From Janibacter sp. A1S7 (lineage in GTDB: Bacteria; Actinomycetota; Actinomycetes; Actinomycetales; Dermatophilaceae), in NCBI RefSeq assembly GCF_037198315.1, contig NZ_CP144913.1:3162001-3226000 (forward strand): 64,000 bases of DNA, given 5' to 3'. The position numbers and the translations under genes are program-made. This document shows positions 15,954 to 26,592 of the stretch, piece after piece; position 1 is the stretch's first letter, and each line of letters starts with the position of its first letter. The notes below the pieces were generated by a model. The model did no database searches and was not told where the DNA came from. It saw nothing but the letters and a program-made list of their open reading frames with translations.

Positions 15954-16339
15954 TCGTCCTCGGGGTCGTTGATGTGCGGTTCATCCATCTCGTTGGTGGC
16001 AGGGCCACCCGACTCCACGAACCCCAGGATGCTCCCGTCATCCGACTCGATCACCAGGCTGGATCGCGCACCGCGCATGATCTTGTCGGTGATGTTGTCC
16101 AACTCGACCGGATTCGGGTCGCGGCCGATGCGGTGCATGGCCGCGCCGAGGCGCTCCAGCACGACAGCACGCTCGAGCTCGGGGCCCGCGCTCACGACCT
16201 CGACCACGGCATCGGCGAAATGCTGCAGGGCCTGCCCGTTCTCGCCGCGATCGGTGCCGTTGAGCACGAGTCGCTCCGAGGTGTGCTTGAGATTCGGATG
16301 CCCATGGTGTGCAGGGATCCTCGACTCGTCGTGTGACAT
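15932..16339 (-). CDS. hypothetical acidic protein
   Basis: 135 residues from ATG 16339 (MSHDESRIPAHHGHPNLKHTS). Strongly acidic, with a helical middle (QALQHFADAVVEVVSAGPELERAVVLERLG), then MHRIGRDPNPVELDNITDKIMRG and a charged, disordered tail ending in PEDDARPTIS. No signal peptide or membrane segment and no family recognised. Divergent from the acyl-CoA synthetase gene. Confidence 0.55.
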   Translation of the reverse strand: MSHDESRIPAHHGHPNLKHTSERLVLNGTDRGENGQALQHFADAVVEVVSAGPELERAVVLERLGAAMHRIGRDPNPVELDNITDKIMRGARSSLVIESDDGSILGFVESGGPATNEMDEPHINDPEDDARPTIS

Positions 16340-16540
16340 CCTCGACCTTCCTGTGTCATCGCCCGCCAAGGGACCGACACACACGATGGGTGCGTGCGGC
16401 CGCCACGGCAGATTCTGCCCCGATTCTCGTCCTCCGCTTCCGGGTTGTCGAGCCCCGGGGCCCGCCTCGCACGACGGGCGGCAGCAACGACCGCACCGAG
16501 GGTATGGACGTGGCGCGCGCCACACAGTTGGATGGGTGGC

Positions 16541-18186
<1,646 letters not shown>

Positions 18187-18190
<4 letters not shown>

Positions 18191-19617
18191 GCGCCCCGCA
18201 TCCCGAGCGGACGGCCACCGACGACGACGTCGACGTGGTGGTCCTCGGCGGCGGCCCCGTCGGGGAGAACCTCGCCCAGTACGCGGTCGAGGGCGGGCTG
18301 AGCGCCACGATCGTGGAGGGCGAACGCTACGGCGGGGAGTGCAGCTACTGGGCGTGCATCCCGAGCAAGGCCCTGCTGCGCCCCGCGGCGGTCGCCACCA
18401 CCAGCACCCGGCTGCACGGGGTGGTCCCGACCGACGTCGACCGCGACGCTCTCCTGGCCCGACGCGACGAGTGGGTCTCGCACTACGACGACTCCGGCCA
18501 GTACGAGTGGGCCGAGAGCGCGGGGATCACCGCGCTCCGGGGGCAGGCTCGCCTCGTCGGCGAGCGGGAGGTGGAGGTCGAGGGCGAAGGGGGCACCCGT
18601 CGCCTGCGCGCGCGGCGCGCCGTGGTCATCGCCACGGGCAGCGAGGCGGTCGTGCCGGAGCCTTACCGCGCCGCCCACCCGTGGGACTCCCGTGACGCGA
18701 CCGCGGTCCGTGAGGTGCCCGACCGGCTCGTGATCGTCGGCGGCGGGGTCGTCGCCTGCGAGGCGGCGACGTGGATGGCCGCACTCGGCTCCCACGTGAC
18801 GATGCTGGTGCGCGGTCCGGGTCTGCTGGAGCGGATGGAGCCCTTCGCCGGCGAGGTGGTGGCCGACTCCCTGCGGGCCAAGGGGGTGGACGTGCGTCTG
18901 GCCACGGAGGCCGGCGGCTGCGAACGCCGGGACGGCCAGGACACCGGCGTCGGCCGGATCCACGGCGGCCCGGTGACGCTGACGACCGGCGACGGGAGCA
19001 TCGAGGCCGACGAGCTGCTCGTCGCGACCGGCCGCCGCCCACGGCTCGGGGACGTGGGGCTCGACGCGGTCGGGTTGACCGCGCAGGACGTCACCGACGG
19101 GCGGCTGCCGCAGTGGCTGCACGCGCTCGGGGACGCCGGTGGTGAGGCCCCGCTGACGCACTGGGGGAAGTACCGCGCCAGGGTGCTCGGGTCGCGGCTG
19201 ACCGCCGAGGCCGAGGGCCGCCCGGTCGAGCCGGTTCCCGATGACGTGCCGGTGCCGCAGGCCGTCTTCACCGACCCGCAGGTCGGATCGGTCGGCGCCA
19301 CCGAGCAGGAGGCCCGCGAGGCGGGACGCGATGTGGTGACCAGCGAGGTTGCCTTCGACGGGGCCGCCGGCGGGGCGCTGCTGCGCGATGACGTCGCCGG
19401 CCGCGCCTCGATCGTCGTCGATCGCTCCACCGGCTGCCTGCTCGGCGCGACCTTCGTCGGCCCCGAGGCCGGTGAACTGGTGCACGGCGCCACCATCGCG
19501 ATCGTCGGCAGGACACCGGTGCACCTGCTGCGGCACGCCGTCCCGAGCTTCCCGACGGCGTCCGAGCTGTGGCTGCGCCTGCTGGAGGACCTGCCGACGC
19601 GGCTGCGCCGCCCGTAG
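18187..19617 (+). CDS. pyridine nucleotide-disulfide oxidoreductase
   Basis: 476 residues from ATG 18187, overlapping the acyl-CoA synthetase stop by 4 bases. Same fold as dihydrolipoamide dehydrogenase and mercuric reductase: FAD motif [17 protein letters not shown], redox-active pair in [18 protein letters not shown] (C-x4-C), NAD motif [16 protein letters not shown] and dimerisation-domain start [19 protein letters not shown]. The C-terminal HxxxxE of true lipoamide dehydrogenases is not evident: the end reads [16 protein letters not shown]. The disulfide substrate is therefore uncertain, and coupling to an acyl-CoA ligase is unusual. Confidence 0.85.
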
Positions 19618-19729
19618 CCGGACGGAGGCGGGTCCGTGCCCCGCCCGACTCCTCGCATGAATCGTCTCCCGCTGGGTAGGGTCAGGTGAAGGCAGACCAC
19701 CCGCCCGACTCGCCTGCAGGAGGACGTCC

Positions 19730-21670
19730 GTGCCACGCAATGCCGCACAGAAGCTCATCGCCGACCACCTCGTCGAGGGCTCGATGGAACCGGGCTCGGA
19801 GATCGGTTTGACGGTCGACCAGACCCTCACCCAGGACGCGACCGGCACGATGGTGATGCTCGAGCTCGAGGCGATGGGTCTCGACCGGATCCGTACCGAG
19901 CTGTCCGTGCAGTACGTCGACCACAACCTGCTGCAGACCGACGAGAAGAACCCCGACGACCACCTCTTCCTGCAGTCGGCGGCGCAACGCTTCGGGCTCT
20001 GGTACTCCAAGGCCGGCAACGGCGTCTCGCACCCGGTGCACCAGGCGCACTTCGGTCGCCCCGGTGCGACGTTGATCGGGTCGGACTCGCACACCTGCGC
20101 GGCCGGGGCCCTGGGGATGCTGGCGATCGGCGTCGGCGGACTCGAGGTCGCGATGGCGATGGCCGGGCAGCCGCTCTACGTGTCCATGCCGCAGGTGTGG
20201 GGCGTCGAGCTGACCGGTGAGCTCCCCGACTGGGTCTCCGCGAAGGACGTCATCCTGGAGATGCTGCGGCGCCACGGCGTCAAGGGCGGGGTGAACCGGA
20301 TCATCGAGTACCACGGGCCGGGACTGGCCCAGCTGACGGCGATGGACCGACACGTCATCGCCAACATGGGCGCCGAGCTCGGGGCGACCGCCAGCGTCTT
20401 CCCCGCGGATGACGCCGTGCGCGACTACCTCGAGGCGGTCGGACGAGGGGACGACTTCACCCGGCTGGAGGCCGACGAGGGCGCGACCTACGACGTGACC
20501 GAGCACATCGACCTCTCCGCGCTGGAGCCGCTGATCGCCAAGCCCTCCTCCCCGGGCAATGTCGTGCCGGTGGCCGAGGTCGAGGACGAGGACGTCACCC
20601 AGGTCGTCGTCGGTTCCTCCGCGAACCCGGGCCTGCGCGACTTCGCCGTCGTGGCCGAGATCCTCGACGGGCAGCAGGGCGCGTCCGGGGTGTCCGTCGA
20701 CATCAACCCGACATCCCGGGAGGTCCTCGCCGACCTCATCAGCGGCGGATGGCTGACCTCCCTCGTCGGCTCCGGAGCACGGATCCACCAGTCCGGCTGC
20801 ATGGGCTGCATCGGGATGGGACAGGCCCCGGCGAGTGGCCGCAACTCGCTGCGCACCATGCCGCGCAACTTCCCCGGACGCTCGGGCACGGAGGAGGACG
20901 CCGTGTGGCTGTGCTCCCCGGAGACGGCCGCGGCCGCGGCCCTGACCGGCCGGATCACCGATCCGCGCACGCTCGCGGACAGTCACGACCTCGCCTACCC
21001 GCGCCCGACGATGCCGGAGCGCTACAGCACCATCGACGACATGCTCCAGGCTCCGCTGCCGCAGGAGGAAGCGGAGCAGGTCGAGCTGGTCAAGGGTCCG
21101 AACATCTCCTCGTTGCCGGAGTTCGCCCCGATCAGCGACCGCGTGGAGGTGCCGACGCTGCTCGTCATGGGCGACGACGTCTCCACCGACGAGATCATGC
21201 CGGCCGGGTCCCAGGTGCTGCCCTTCCGCAGCAACATCCCCCGGATCGCCGACTTCTCCTTCGTCCGGGTCGACGAGACCTACCCGGAGCGGGCGAAGGG
21301 GGGCGAGGGCCACGTGGTCGTCGCCGGCGAGAACTACGGCCAGGGCTCGTCCCGCGAGCACGCGGTGATCGCGCCGCGATACCTGGGGTTGGTGGCCGTG
21401 ATCGCGAAGTCCTTCGCGCGCATCCACTGGCAGAACCTCGCCAACTTCGGTGTCCTGCCGCTGGAGTTCGACGACCCGTCCGACCACGACTCGATCTCGG
21501 TCGACGACACCGTCGTGCTCGACGGGGTGCACGATGCCCTGCGCGCCGGTCGCGGCCTCACCGCGACGATCGGCGGACGCGAGGTCGCGCTGCACCACCG
21601 TCTGTCGGATCGCCAGGTCGACATGGTGCTCGCGGGTGGCCGGATCCCGCTGACGGCAGAGTCGCTCTGA
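19730..21670 (+). CDS. aconitate hydratase, short Aquifex-type
   Basis: 646 residues from GTG 19730 with CAGGAGG 6-7 bases upstream. Complete aconitase/isopropylmalate dehydratase layout in one chain: GSDSHTCAAGALG and SGCMGCIGMG supply the three [4Fe-4S] cysteines, GPNISSLPEF begins the swivel domain, and NYGQGSSREHA is the substrate-binding loop. It is much shorter than the roughly 900-residue AcnA common in actinobacteria and matches the 'putative, Aquifex type' subfamily length. Could serve the citrate cycle or isomerise a related tricarboxylate. Confidence 0.88.
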   Translation: MPRNAAQKLIADHLVEGSMEPGSEIGLTVDQTLTQDATGTMVMLELEAMGLDRIRTELSVQYVDHNLLQTDEKNPDDHLFLQSAAQRFGLWYSKAGNGVSHPVHQAHFGRPGATLIGSDSHTCAAGALGMLAIGVGGLEVAMAMAGQPLYVSMPQVWGVELTGELPDWVSAKDVILEMLRRHGVKGGVNRIIEYHGPGLAQLTAMDRHVIANMGAELGATASVFPADDAVRDYLEAVGRGDDFTRLEADEGATYDVTEHIDLSALEPLIAKPSSPGNVVPVAEVEDEDVTQVVVGSSANPGLRDFAVVAEILDGQQGASGVSVDINPTSREVLADLISGGWLTSLVGSGARIHQSGCMGCIGMGQAPASGRNSLRTMPRNFPGRSGTEEDAVWLCSPETAAAAALTGRITDPRTLADSHDLAYPRPTMPERYSTIDDMLQAPLPQEEAEQVELVKGPNISSLPEFAPISDRVEVPTLLVMGDDVSTDEIMPAGSQVLPFRSNIPRIADFSFVRVDETYPERAKGGEGHVVVAGENYGQGSSREHAVIAPRYLGLVAVIAKSFARIHWQNLANFGVLPLEFDDPSDHDSISVDDTVVLDGVHDALRAGRGLTATIGGREVALHHRLSDRQVDMVLAGGRIPLTAESL

Positions 21671-21821
21671 GGGATCACCCGCCCGGGCCGTGACGCCGGC
21701 GGCGACCGTCCCGACGGAGGCACCGCATCACCCGTCCACGGACGGGTAGGGACTGGTCAGGGTGGCCATGCACTCGCGTGCCCACCGTGACGATGACCGC
21801 AAGAGAGCAAGGAGGATCGTG

Positions 21822-22373
21822 ATGAACGACCTGACGGGCACGAGGATCGCCGTCCTGCTCGCCAACTCCGGCGTGGAGCAGGCCGAGCTCACCACCCCGT
21901 GGCAGGCGCTCGGTGACGCCGGGGCCCGGATGACCCTCATCGCTCCGGAGACGGGCGAGGTCCAGGCCTTCAACAACGACGTCGAGAAGGGAGACACCTT
22001 CCGGGCCGACGTCGCCGTCGCCGACGCGAACGCGGCTGACTACGACGCGCTGGTGCTGCCGGGTGGCACCACCAATGCAGACCGGTTGCGGATGGACTCC
22101 GACGCGATCGGGTTCATCACGGCGCTCGCCGGCTCCGGCACGCCGATCGCCTCGATCTGCCACGGCCCGTGGGCGCTGGTCGAGGCGGGGCTCGTCGACG
22201 GTCGGACGCTGACGTCGTTCCCCTCGCTGCAGACGGACATCCGCAACGCCGGCGGCACGTGGGTCGACGAGGAGGCGGTCACCTGCACCGCGGGGAACTT
22301 CACCCTCGTCACCAGCCGCAACCCCGGTGACCTCGACCCCTTCGTCGAGGCCGCGGCCAAGGCCTTCGCCTGA
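21822..22373 (+). CDS. DJ-1/PfpI family protein
   Basis: 183 residues from ATG 21822 after AAGGAGGATCG. Class I glutamine-amidotransferase-like fold: RIAVLLANSGVEQAELTTPW, VLPGGTTNADRLR, and the nucleophile elbow ASICHGPWALVEAG containing the reactive Cys. YhbO/PfpI-type proteins act as chaperones, glyoxalases or deglycases under stress. Single-gene unit; a strong hairpin follows at 22440. Confidence 0.9.
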   Translation: MNDLTGTRIAVLLANSGVEQAELTTPWQALGDAGARMTLIAPETGEVQAFNNDVEKGDTFRADVAVADANAADYDALVLPGGTTNADRLRMDSDAIGFITALAGSGTPIASICHGPWALVEAGLVDGRTLTSFPSLQTDIRNAGGTWVDEEAVTCTAGNFTLVTSRNPGDLDPFVEAAAKAFA

Positions 22374-22439
22374 CCGACACTCCCTCCGCTCGGGTTGCAC
22401 CGCCGCTGTTGACAGCCGGCGCAGGCTGACGGAACGTGA

Positions 22440-22484
22440 CGGGTACCGGTCGTGGTCGCGGCCGGTACCCGCCTGCGTGCAGGC
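22440..22484 (+). terminator. two consecutive hairpins between DJ-1 and ilvD
   Basis: A 10-bp stem (CGGGTACCGG / CCGGTACCCG, 22440-22471) with a 12-base loop is followed directly by GCCTG-CGTG-CAGGC (22471-22484). Either the terminator of the upstream gene or leader structure of ilvD, whose start is 22 bases further on. A TTGACA at 22409-22414 might drive ilvD, with a poor -10. Confidence 0.5.
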
Positions 22485-22505
22485 CGCGAGAAAGTAGCTC
22501 CCCAC

Positions 22506-24230
22506 ATGCCGCACCCCCGGACCGAGCCGAGCACCTCCCTTCGCGACCGGATGAAGCCCCGGTCCAAGGACGTCACCGACGGCCTGGAGAAGACCGCCGC
22601 GCGCGGGATGCTGCGCGCGGTCGGCCTGGCCGACGAGGACTTCGACAAGCCGCAGATCGGGATCGGCTCCAGCTGGAACGAGATCACCCCGTGCAACCTG
22701 TCCCTGCAGCGGCTGGCCGCCGCAGCCAAGGACGGGGTGCGCGAGGAGCTGGGCGTGCCGATGGAGTTCGGCACGATCTCGGTCTCGGACGGGATCGCGA
22801 TGGGCCATGTCGGGATGCACTACTCACTCGTCTCCCGCGAGGTCATCGCCGACTCCGTCGAGACGGTGATGGAGGCCGAGCGCTTCGACGGGTCCGTGCT
22901 CCTGGCCGGCTGTGACAAGTCGCTGCCCGGGATGATGATGGCGGCCGCCCGGCTCGGGCTGGCCTCGACCTTCGTCTACGCCGGTACCGCCCTGCCGGGT
23001 CTCGTGCGCATGCTCGACGGCGCGGACCGGGAGATCACGATCATCGACGCCTTCGAGGCGGTCGGCGCCTGCCAGGCCGGGACGATGGAGCGCGAGGACG
23101 TCGACACCGTCGAGCGTTCCTTCTGCCCCGGTGAGGGCGCGTGCGCCGGGATGTACACCGCCAACACGATGGCGAGCATGGGCGAGGCCCTCGGGCTGTC
23201 GCTGCCGGGCAGCGCGTCACCGCCCTCGGCCGACAAGCGTCGCACGATCATCGCGCGCGAGTCCGGGGCGGCCGCGGTGCGGATGCTGCGTGACGGGGTC
23301 ACGGTCCGCGACATCCTCACCCTCCAGGCCTTCGAGAACGCCATCACCGTGCTCATGGCGCTGGGCGGCTCGACCAATGCCGTGCTGCACCTGCTCGCGA
23401 TCGCCAACGAGGCCGGGGTGCCGCTGACCCTGGACCACTTCGACGAGATCGCCGGGCGCACACCGGTGCTCGCCGACGTCAAGCCCTTCGGCCAGCACGT
23501 GATGCGCGACGTCGACCAGGTCGGTGGCATCCCCGTCGTCATGCGGGTGCTGCTCGACGCCGGTCTGCTCCACGGCGACGCGATGACCGTCACCGGACAC
23601 ACCGTGGCCGAGAACCTCGAGACCATCGCCCCACCGCTGCCGGACGGGCACGTCCTCTTCGGCTCCGACCGGCCGTACCGCGCCACCGGTGGGTTGGCCG
23701 TGCTCCGGGGCAGCTTCGCCCCGGACGGCGCCATCGCCAAGGCCGCCGGGTTCTCCTACGACACCTTCCGGGGCCCGGCACGGGTCTTCGAGGGCGAGCG
23801 CGACGCGCTGGACGCCCTCGCCGAGGGCAGCATCGAGTCGGGGTGCGTCGTGGTCATCCGCCGGGAGGGACCCCAGGGTGGGCCCGGCATGCGCGAGATG
23901 CTCGCGATCACCGGTGCGATCAAGGGAGCCGGGCTCGGCGCCTCGACGTTGCTGATCACCGACGGCCGCTTCTCGGGTGGGACGACCGGCAACTGCATCG
24001 CCCACGTCGCCCCCGAGACGATGGACGCCGGCCCGATCGCACTCGTCCGCGACGGCGACAGCATCTCCCTCGACCTGACCGCGCGCCGTCTGGACCTGGA
24101 GGTGGACGAGGCCGAGCTCGCCGCTCGCCGCACGGACTGGGTCAAGCCGCCGATGACGAGCACCGGTGTCCTGGCGAAGTATGCCGCGCTCGTCGGCTCG
24201 GCCTCCCAGGGTGCGGTCTGCCTGCCGTGA
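22506..24230 (+). CDS. ilvD: dihydroxy-acid dehydratase
   Basis: 574 residues from ATG 22506 ([16 protein letters not shown]). Dehydrates 2,3-dihydroxy acids to 2-keto acids in isoleucine and valine synthesis. Conserved iron-sulfur cysteines lie in [18 protein letters not shown] and [27 protein letters not shown] closes the active site. Length and start ([20 protein letters not shown]) fit the 560- to 575-residue IlvD class. No other branched-chain genes are in the window. The ribosome-binding site is weak, and hairpins precede the start. Confidence 0.94.
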   Translation: MPHPRTEPSTSLRDRMKPRSKDVTDGLEKTAARGMLRAVGLADEDFDKPQIGIGSSWNEITPCNLSLQRLAAAAKDGVREELGVPMEFGTISVSDGIAMGHVGMHYSLVSREVIADSVETVMEAERFDGSVLLAGCDKSLPGMMMAAARLGLASTFVYAGTALPGLVRMLDGADREITIIDAFEAVGACQAGTMEREDVDTVERSFCPGEGACAGMYTANTMASMGEALGLSLPGSASPPSADKRRTIIARESGAAAVRMLRDGVTVRDILTLQAFENAITVLMALGGSTNAVLHLLAIANEAGVPLTLDHFDEIAGRTPVLADVKPFGQHVMRDVDQVGGIPVVMRVLLDAGLLHGDAMTVTGHTVAENLETIAPPLPDGHVLFGSDRPYRATGGLAVLRGSFAPDGAIAKAAGFSYDTFRGPARVFEGERDALDALAEGSIESGCVVVIRREGPQGGPGMREMLAITGAIKGAGLGASTLLITDGRFSGGTTGNCIAHVAPETMDAGPIALVRDGDSISLDLTARRLDLEVDEAELAARRTDWVKPPMTSTGVLAKYAALVGSASQGAVCLP

Positions 24231-24379
24231 CGGCATCGGCGTCGGTCGGGGTCGCCGGGCCCACCCCGACGGGCCTGCCGGTCTGATCGTCTCGCGCGGC
24301 TCGTCCGACACCGGCGGGCATGTCCGCGGCACGTGCGGGTAGGGCCCGTTCGTCACCATGACGACGAAAGGAGTCGACG

Positions 24380-24418
24380 ATGAAGGCCGTTGTCTACCGG
24401 GGACTGTACGACGTGGCC
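24380..24418 (+). CDS. fdhA: formaldehyde dehydrogenase-type gene, exon 1 (13 codons)
   Basis: ATG at 24380 follows GAAAGGAGTCGACG and encodes MKAVVYRGLYDVA, the standard start of glutathione-independent formaldehyde dehydrogenases (MKAVVY..P.DV.V). Reading stops making sense at 24419, where the sequence GTGCG begins a group II intron. The remaining codons resume in the same frame at 26593. The reading without splicing has only a handful of family residues, so the enzyme can be made only from spliced RNA. Confidence 0.82.
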
Positions 24419-25017
24419 GTGCGCCGTGAGGCGCTTGTTGTTCGAGTGGAGGTGAGAGACCTTTGCCTGATTCCCTGCCGTAGCAGGGAGTCCGTAGCTG
24501 GGGGCAGCCTGATCGCAGGGACGTGCGGGAGGGCGGGAGCAGCCCCGACAAAGCCGTGTCGCGTCAGCACCGTTGGATGGCGTGGGCGCGGCGAGCAAGC
24601 CGAAGAGGTATACGCGAGGAACCGGTGTCATCACCTGTCTTGACGTACTACCGCCTCAAACCCAGTGGATATGGGGCGGGCGCGGCCAGCCACCTGCCGG
24701 AGTGATGGGCGGTGGACCGCCCGGGGCACGAGTTACATGTCCCGGGTCGGGTCGGCGGTGAAGGACTACGGAGTAGTCGCCGACGAGTGCCGCAGGCAGA
24801 TAGCCGGGTGCCTCCTTCGGTCAGCGGACAGCAAGTGAACACGGGAAGGTCCCCGGGGCCTGCCCGCCGAGCCTGTACAGCCAGCGCGGGTCGGTGTGGC
24901 TGGGTGCGTCGCCTGCCGATCGGCCCGGGGGCTGGCGGAGCCGCCGTAGTACTGCGAGTCCGGGAAAGCCGGACACATCGGGAAGGGCGGCAGCGAGGAT
25001 GGATAGGAGGTACTGCG

Positions 25018-26478
25018 ATGGCGCAAGAGGCGTTGGTGAACTCCGACGCTCGAGCCTTGATGGAGCAAGTCAGGGAGCGGGTAGCGCGGACGCAGATCAA
25101 GTATCACCGGTGGGCCAAGACCGACCGCGATCAGCGGTTCGGGGACTTGTTCAACCTCGTGTCACACCCGGACTACCTGCGGGTGGCCTGGCAGCACGTG
25201 GCACGAAACAAGGGGGCTCGCACCGCGGGGGTCGACGGCGTGACCGTGCGTCAGATCGCCCAGCGGGGTGAGATCGGGGATTTCCTGAATGGGATCGCCG
25301 CGAGCCTGAAGGACGGCACGTATCGGCCCTCGCCGGTGCGGCGGGTGCTCCTTCCCAAGCCGGGCGGCAAGTCGCGCCCGTTGGGGATCCCGACCGTGAC
25401 CGACCGGGTCGTGCAGCAGTCGTTGAGGATGGTGCTGGAACCGATCTTCGAGGCCGACTTCCAGCCGGTCTCCTACGGGTTCCGGCCCAAGCGGCGCGCC
25501 CATGACGCGGTCGCCGAGATCCACCACTACGCCACCAGCGGGTACCGGTGGGTGCTGGACGCAGACATCGAAGGATGTTTCGACCACATCGACCACACTG
25601 CCCTGCTGGGTTTGGTGCGGGAACGGATCAAGGACAAGAAGACCGTGGCACTGGTCCGCGCGTTCCTCAAGGCCGGAGTTCTTGATGAGCTCGGTCTGCA
25701 GGCCGCGACCAGTGAGGGAACCCCACAAGGCGGGATCATCTCGCCGCTGTTGGCCAACATCGCCTTGTCCGTGCTGGACGAGGCGATCATGGCCCCGTGG
25801 AAGCCAGGTGGTGACCAGTCAAGCCAGGCTGAACGCGCCAAACGTCGTTACCACGGGTTGGGCAACTGGCGGATCGTGCGCTACGCGGACGACTTCGTCA
25901 TCATGACCAACGGCAGCAAGGATGACGCGCTGGCCCTGAAAGAACAGGCCGCCGAGGTGCTGGCCGGGATCGGGCTGCGGCTTTCCGAGGCCAAGACCCG
26001 CGTCACGCACCTACGCGAAGGGATCGACTTCCTCGGCTTCCACATCCAGTGGAGGAAACGCAGAGGAGGCGGCAAGTGGTGCTGCATGGTCTTCATCAGC
26101 AACAAAGCGTTCGCGAGGATCAAACAGACCATCCGCGCTCTGACCCCTCGCCGGTCACCACGGCCCATGATGGACGTGATCATTGAGGTCAACGCGGCGC
26201 TGCGCGGGTGGACGTCCTACTTCCGCCACGCCATCGCCGGGCGACGATTCAGTTTCCTTCGGTACTTCACCTGGAGACGCTTTGTCGCGTGGCAGCGCGA
26301 GCAGCGCCGCTGGAACTGGTCCAAGGTCAAACGATGGCTCCGCCGCCCAGACGGCAGTTGGAAACCCATCGCGACTACGGACGTGGCCGTCTTCGACCCC
26401 ACGAAAGTGCGGGTTCGACGCTATCGGTACCGCGGGAATCGGATCCCCAGTCCCTACGACCCGGCCACGGCCGCCTGA
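25018..26478 (+). CDS. ltrA: group II intron maturase / reverse transcriptase
   Basis: 486 residues from ATG 25018 with AGGAGG upstream. Reverse-transcriptase blocks run in order: NKGARTAGVDGVTV, RPLGIPTVTDRVVQQSLRMVLEPIFE, SYGFRPKRRAHDAV, VLDADIEGCFDHID, TPQGGIISPLLANIAL, catalytic YADD at 289-292, and LSEAKTRVTHLREGIDFLGF. Then comes the maturase (X) region with RGWTSYFRHA. There is no C-terminal HNH endonuclease, so retrohoming would rely on replication-fork primers. It lies in domain IV of the intron and promotes splicing and mobility of its own RNA. The frame is intact. Confidence 0.95.
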   Translation: MAQEALVNSDARALMEQVRERVARTQIKYHRWAKTDRDQRFGDLFNLVSHPDYLRVAWQHVARNKGARTAGVDGVTVRQIAQRGEIGDFLNGIAASLKDGTYRPSPVRRVLLPKPGGKSRPLGIPTVTDRVVQQSLRMVLEPIFEADFQPVSYGFRPKRRAHDAVAEIHHYATSGYRWVLDADIEGCFDHIDHTALLGLVRERIKDKKTVALVRAFLKAGVLDELGLQAATSEGTPQGGIISPLLANIALSVLDEAIMAPWKPGGDQSSQAERAKRRYHGLGNWRIVRYADDFVIMTNGSKDDALALKEQAAEVLAGIGLRLSEAKTRVTHLREGIDFLGFHIQWRKRRGGGKWCCMVFISNKAFARIKQTIRALTPRRSPRPMMDVIIEVNAALRGWTSYFRHAIAGRRFSFLRYFTWRRFVAWQREQRRWNWSKVKRWLRRPDGSWKPIATTDVAVFDPTKVRVRRYRYRGNRIPSPYDPATAA

Positions 26479-26495
26479 CGGCATCACCTCGTGGA

Positions 26496-26589
26496 GAGCC
26501 CGTTGCGTTGAAAGGCGCACGGCGGGTTCGGCGGGCGGTCCGGGGAAACGGGGCAGCAGCAATGCCGCCACCGCGCCCCGGACCGACCC
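26496..26589 (+). ncRNA. intron domains V and VI
   Basis: Domain V, 26496-26529, has the catalytic AGC near its base, a GAAA loop and a CGCAC bulge region like other bacterial introns. Domain VI, 26533-26589, is a 13-bp stem interrupted by one unpaired adenine (26586), the lariat branch point. Both lie just after the maturase stop. Confidence 0.85.
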
Positions 26590-26592
26590 AAC

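Larger units (their letters stand above)
24419..26592 (+). mobile_element. group II intron inserted in fdhA
   Basis: 2174 bases from GTGCGCC to ...CCCAAC. The 5' end fits the GUGYG rule and the 3' end AY. Domain V is a 34-base element (26496-26529: GAGCCC...GAAA...GGGTTC). Domain VI pairs GGGC-GGTCCGGGG (26533-26545) with CCCCGGACC-G-A-CCC (26576-26589), leaving A26586 bulged as branch point six bases before the 3' end. It encodes a maturase/reverse transcriptase. GGCCA at 24684-24688 could pair, as EBS1, with the last exon bases TGGCC. Precise removal restores the interrupted frame, which strongly supports these ends. Confidence 0.9.

Noticed and set aside
19682..21598. 638-codon minus-strand frame opposite the aconitase.
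   Set aside because: Low-complexity composition and no family features; the plus strand carries all aconitase motifs and a good ribosome-binding site.
24353..24634. Minus-strand frame across exon 1 and the intron 5' end.
   Set aside because: Lies over structured intron RNA, has no ribosome-binding site and no family resemblance.
25018..26478. Reverse transcriptase considered as a retron, DGR or CRISPR-linked RT.
   Set aside because: The maturase domain, D5/D6 structure, GTGCG 5' end and in-frame exon joining show that it belongs to a group II intron.
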